Shown here piece by piece: positions 23,667 to 24,680 of a stretch of DNA of 24,680 nt. The DNA lies in the NCBI GenBank assembly GCA_040080915.1, contig JBEBHD010000050.1, positions 1 to 24,680 on the forward strand, written 5' to 3'. Both the position numbers and the translations under genes were made by a program. The notes under the pieces were generated by a model that was not told where the DNA came from, ran no database searches, and saw only the letters and a list, made by a program, of their open reading frames with translations. The DNA is from M3007 sp040080915 (GTDB lineage Bacteria > Bacteroidota > Bacteroidia > Chitinophagales > Saprospiraceae). The first letter of the stretch is position 1. The number at the start of each line of letters is the position of its first letter.

Positions 23667-23674
23667 TACCTTTG
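23667..23674 (+). promoter_or_regulatory. Candidate -7 box of the glycosyltransferase gene
   Basis: TACCTTTG is an exact -7 box, with TTTT at 23644-23647 about 19 bp upstream in place of TTTG. The leader would be about 30 nt to the TTG start at 23711. Confidence 0.4.
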
Positions 23675-23710
23675 CCGGGCTAAGAGCACATTTCTCAAAC
23701 GCCGCATCCT

Positions 23711-24421
23711 TTGCCCAACCTCGTCATTATTCCCACCTACAACGAACGCGAAAACGTGGAGGCCATCACGCGAGCCGTGTTCGCACTGCCCGAAGCGTTC
23801 GATGTCCTGATCGTAGACGACGGCTCGCCCGACGGTACCGCGGCCATCGTGCAAAACCTGCAAACGGAATTCGCCGGGCGGCTGCACCTGCTGGAACGCA
23901 CCGGCAAACTCGGCCTTGGCACGGCCTATATCGCCGGTTTCCGCTGGGGTCTCGAACGCGACTACGCATACTTTTTTGAAATGGATGCGGATTTCTCACA
24001 CGACCCGAACGACCTGCCCCGCCTCTTGACCAAGTGCCGCGACGAGGCTGCCGATGTAGCCGTCGGTTCCCGCTACGTGCGCAGCGGTCATGTTAAAAAC
24101 TGGCCCATAGACCGCATCGTTCTCTCCTACGGAGCCTCACTCTACACGCGCTTGATCCTCTGGATGCCCGTCGCTGACCCGACCGCCGGCTTCATCTGCT
24201 ACCGGCGCAAGGTGCTGGAACGCATTGACCTCGACAAAGTGCGCTTCGTCGGCTATGCCTTCCAGATCGCCATGAAATTCGCAGCCTATTCCCTTCGATT
24301 TCAGGTGCGCGAGGTGCCCATCACGTTCAAAGATCGGGAGCGCGGGCAGTCCAAAATGTCGCTTCGCATCGTTCGAGAGGCGATGTTGGGGGTGTTGCAA
24401 ATGCGTTGGAGGCGGTTCTGA
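23711..24421 (+). CDS. Polyprenol monophosphomannose synthase-type glycosyltransferase
   Basis: 236 residues in the GT2 family. Start is TTG 23711: no ATG exists in frame after the stop at 23681, and the translation from TTG begins exactly at the family N terminus PNLVIIPTYNERENVEAI. Domains show the nucleotide-sugar site VLIVDDGSPDGT and the metal motif EMDADFSHDP (DAD), then GSRYVRSG, ADPTAGFICYRR and the end FKDRERGQSKMS. These are the marks of DPM1-like enzymes, which transfer mannose (or another sugar) from GDP-sugar to polyprenol phosphate, for protein or lipid glycosylation at the membrane. There are no membrane helices. The exact sugar cannot be told. Confidence 0.9.
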   Translation: MPNLVIIPTYNERENVEAITRAVFALPEAFDVLIVDDGSPDGTAAIVQNLQTEFAGRLHLLERTGKLGLGTAYIAGFRWGLERDYAYFFEMDADFSHDPNDLPRLLTKCRDEAADVAVGSRYVRSGHVKNWPIDRIVLSYGASLYTRLILWMPVADPTAGFICYRRKVLERIDLDKVRFVGYAFQIAMKFAAYSLRFQVREVPITFKDRERGQSKMSLRIVREAMLGVLQMRWRRF

Positions 24422-24462
24422 GGAGCGACGTTGTGAACGTTACCCAGCTTCTTTAAAAACCC

Positions 24463-24680
24463 CTACCGCAGCACCACCTTCCGCACCGCCGCATCCGCCT
24501 GTACAAAATACATCCCCCTCGGCAGGTCGCCCACGTCCAGCACGAGCCGCTCCGCTCCTGCCCGCAGCACGCCTTCCAACGCCAAACGCCCGTCCGCGCC
24601 CCACACCCGCACGCGCAGCGGCGCGGCGGCGGCCCGGCCCAACAACACCGACAACACATCGCTCGCCGGATTTGGCAGCA
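24463..24680 (-). CDS. C-terminal T9SS sorting domain of a secreted protein (5' part outside)
   Basis: The minus strand enters from the right edge and ends at TAG (24463-24465). It reads LPNPASDVLSVLLGRA, then RVRVWGADGRLALEG, LVLDVGDLPRGMYFVQA and ends VRKVVLR. PNPASDxLxV, the LPxGMYFV strand and the basic end are the type A C-terminal sorting domain of type IX secretion. The cargo protein itself lies beyond the window. It is convergent with the glycosyltransferase. Confidence 0.88.
   Translation of the reverse strand, partial: LPNPASDVLSVLLGRAAAAPLRVRVWGADGRLALEGVLRAGAERLVLDVGDLPRGMYFVQADAAVRKVVLR

Noticed and set aside
1..24680. tRNA, rRNA or riboswitch genes
   Set aside because: No cloverleaf ends, rRNA words or known riboswitch cores were recognised by eye; a covariance-model search would settle it.

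Overview
The window looks like a chromosomal segment of a Bacteroidota bacterium, most likely of the Saprospiria/Chitinophagia side. This is inferred from the T9SS-type sorting domain at the right edge, the PKD/Asp-box secreted protein at the left edge, the FadL/OmpP1-like porin, the Bacteroidota -7 promoter box TAnnTTTG ahead of several genes, a lipoprotein with a C-K-K-D-E start, and the general lack of strong Shine-Dalgarno sites. Base composition is moderately GC-rich and fairly even, except for a more AT-rich patch around 22.9-23.65 kb. No tRNA, rRNA, CRISPR array or transposase gene was seen.

Layout. 1-7085 is on the minus strand: a large secreted Asp-box/PKD protein running off the left edge, then smpB, trpS, ridA and proS. 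From 7328 almost everything is on the plus strand: a low-complexity secreted protein with 36-bp tandem repeats, a FadL/OmpP1-like outer-membrane protein, rfbC, a tail-anchored hypothetical protein coupled to a sodium/solute symporter, a small transcription unit ending in a strong terminator, a two-domain universal stress protein, and recR. Two roughly 105-bp inverted copies of a palindromic repeat flank the symporter segment.

The most interesting part is 15611-21830, a compact sphingolipid locus. It holds a GbsR/MarR-like regulator, a fatty-acid 2-hydroxylase (FA2H/Scs7-like), serine palmitoyltransferase, a GNAT-fold protein that is a good candidate for the bacterial ceramide synthase, and a desaturase that looks, along its whole length, like the eukaryotic dihydroceramide delta-4 desaturase (DEGS). 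After a long hairpin come an extended SDR that fits the bacterial ceramide reductase CerR and a PgpA-family phosphatase. Together they predict a route from serine and acyl-CoA to 2-hydroxylated, delta-4-unsaturated ceramide, an animal-type ceramide, possibly with a phosphate-based head group. Most bacterial sphingolipids described are dihydroceramides, so a DEGS homologue in an operon with SPT is notable.

The right end has a stretch with a decayed aminotransferase tail, a two-CBS/ACT-like protein, a lipocalin-like lipoprotein in the AT-rich patch, a polyprenol-phosphate mannosyltransferase-type glycosyltransferase with a TTG start, and the C-terminal T9SS sorting domain of a protein that continues past the right edge. 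Small repeat families (GGTTAGAAGG-type and ATCACTCA-type) form very long hairpins that overlap stop codons.
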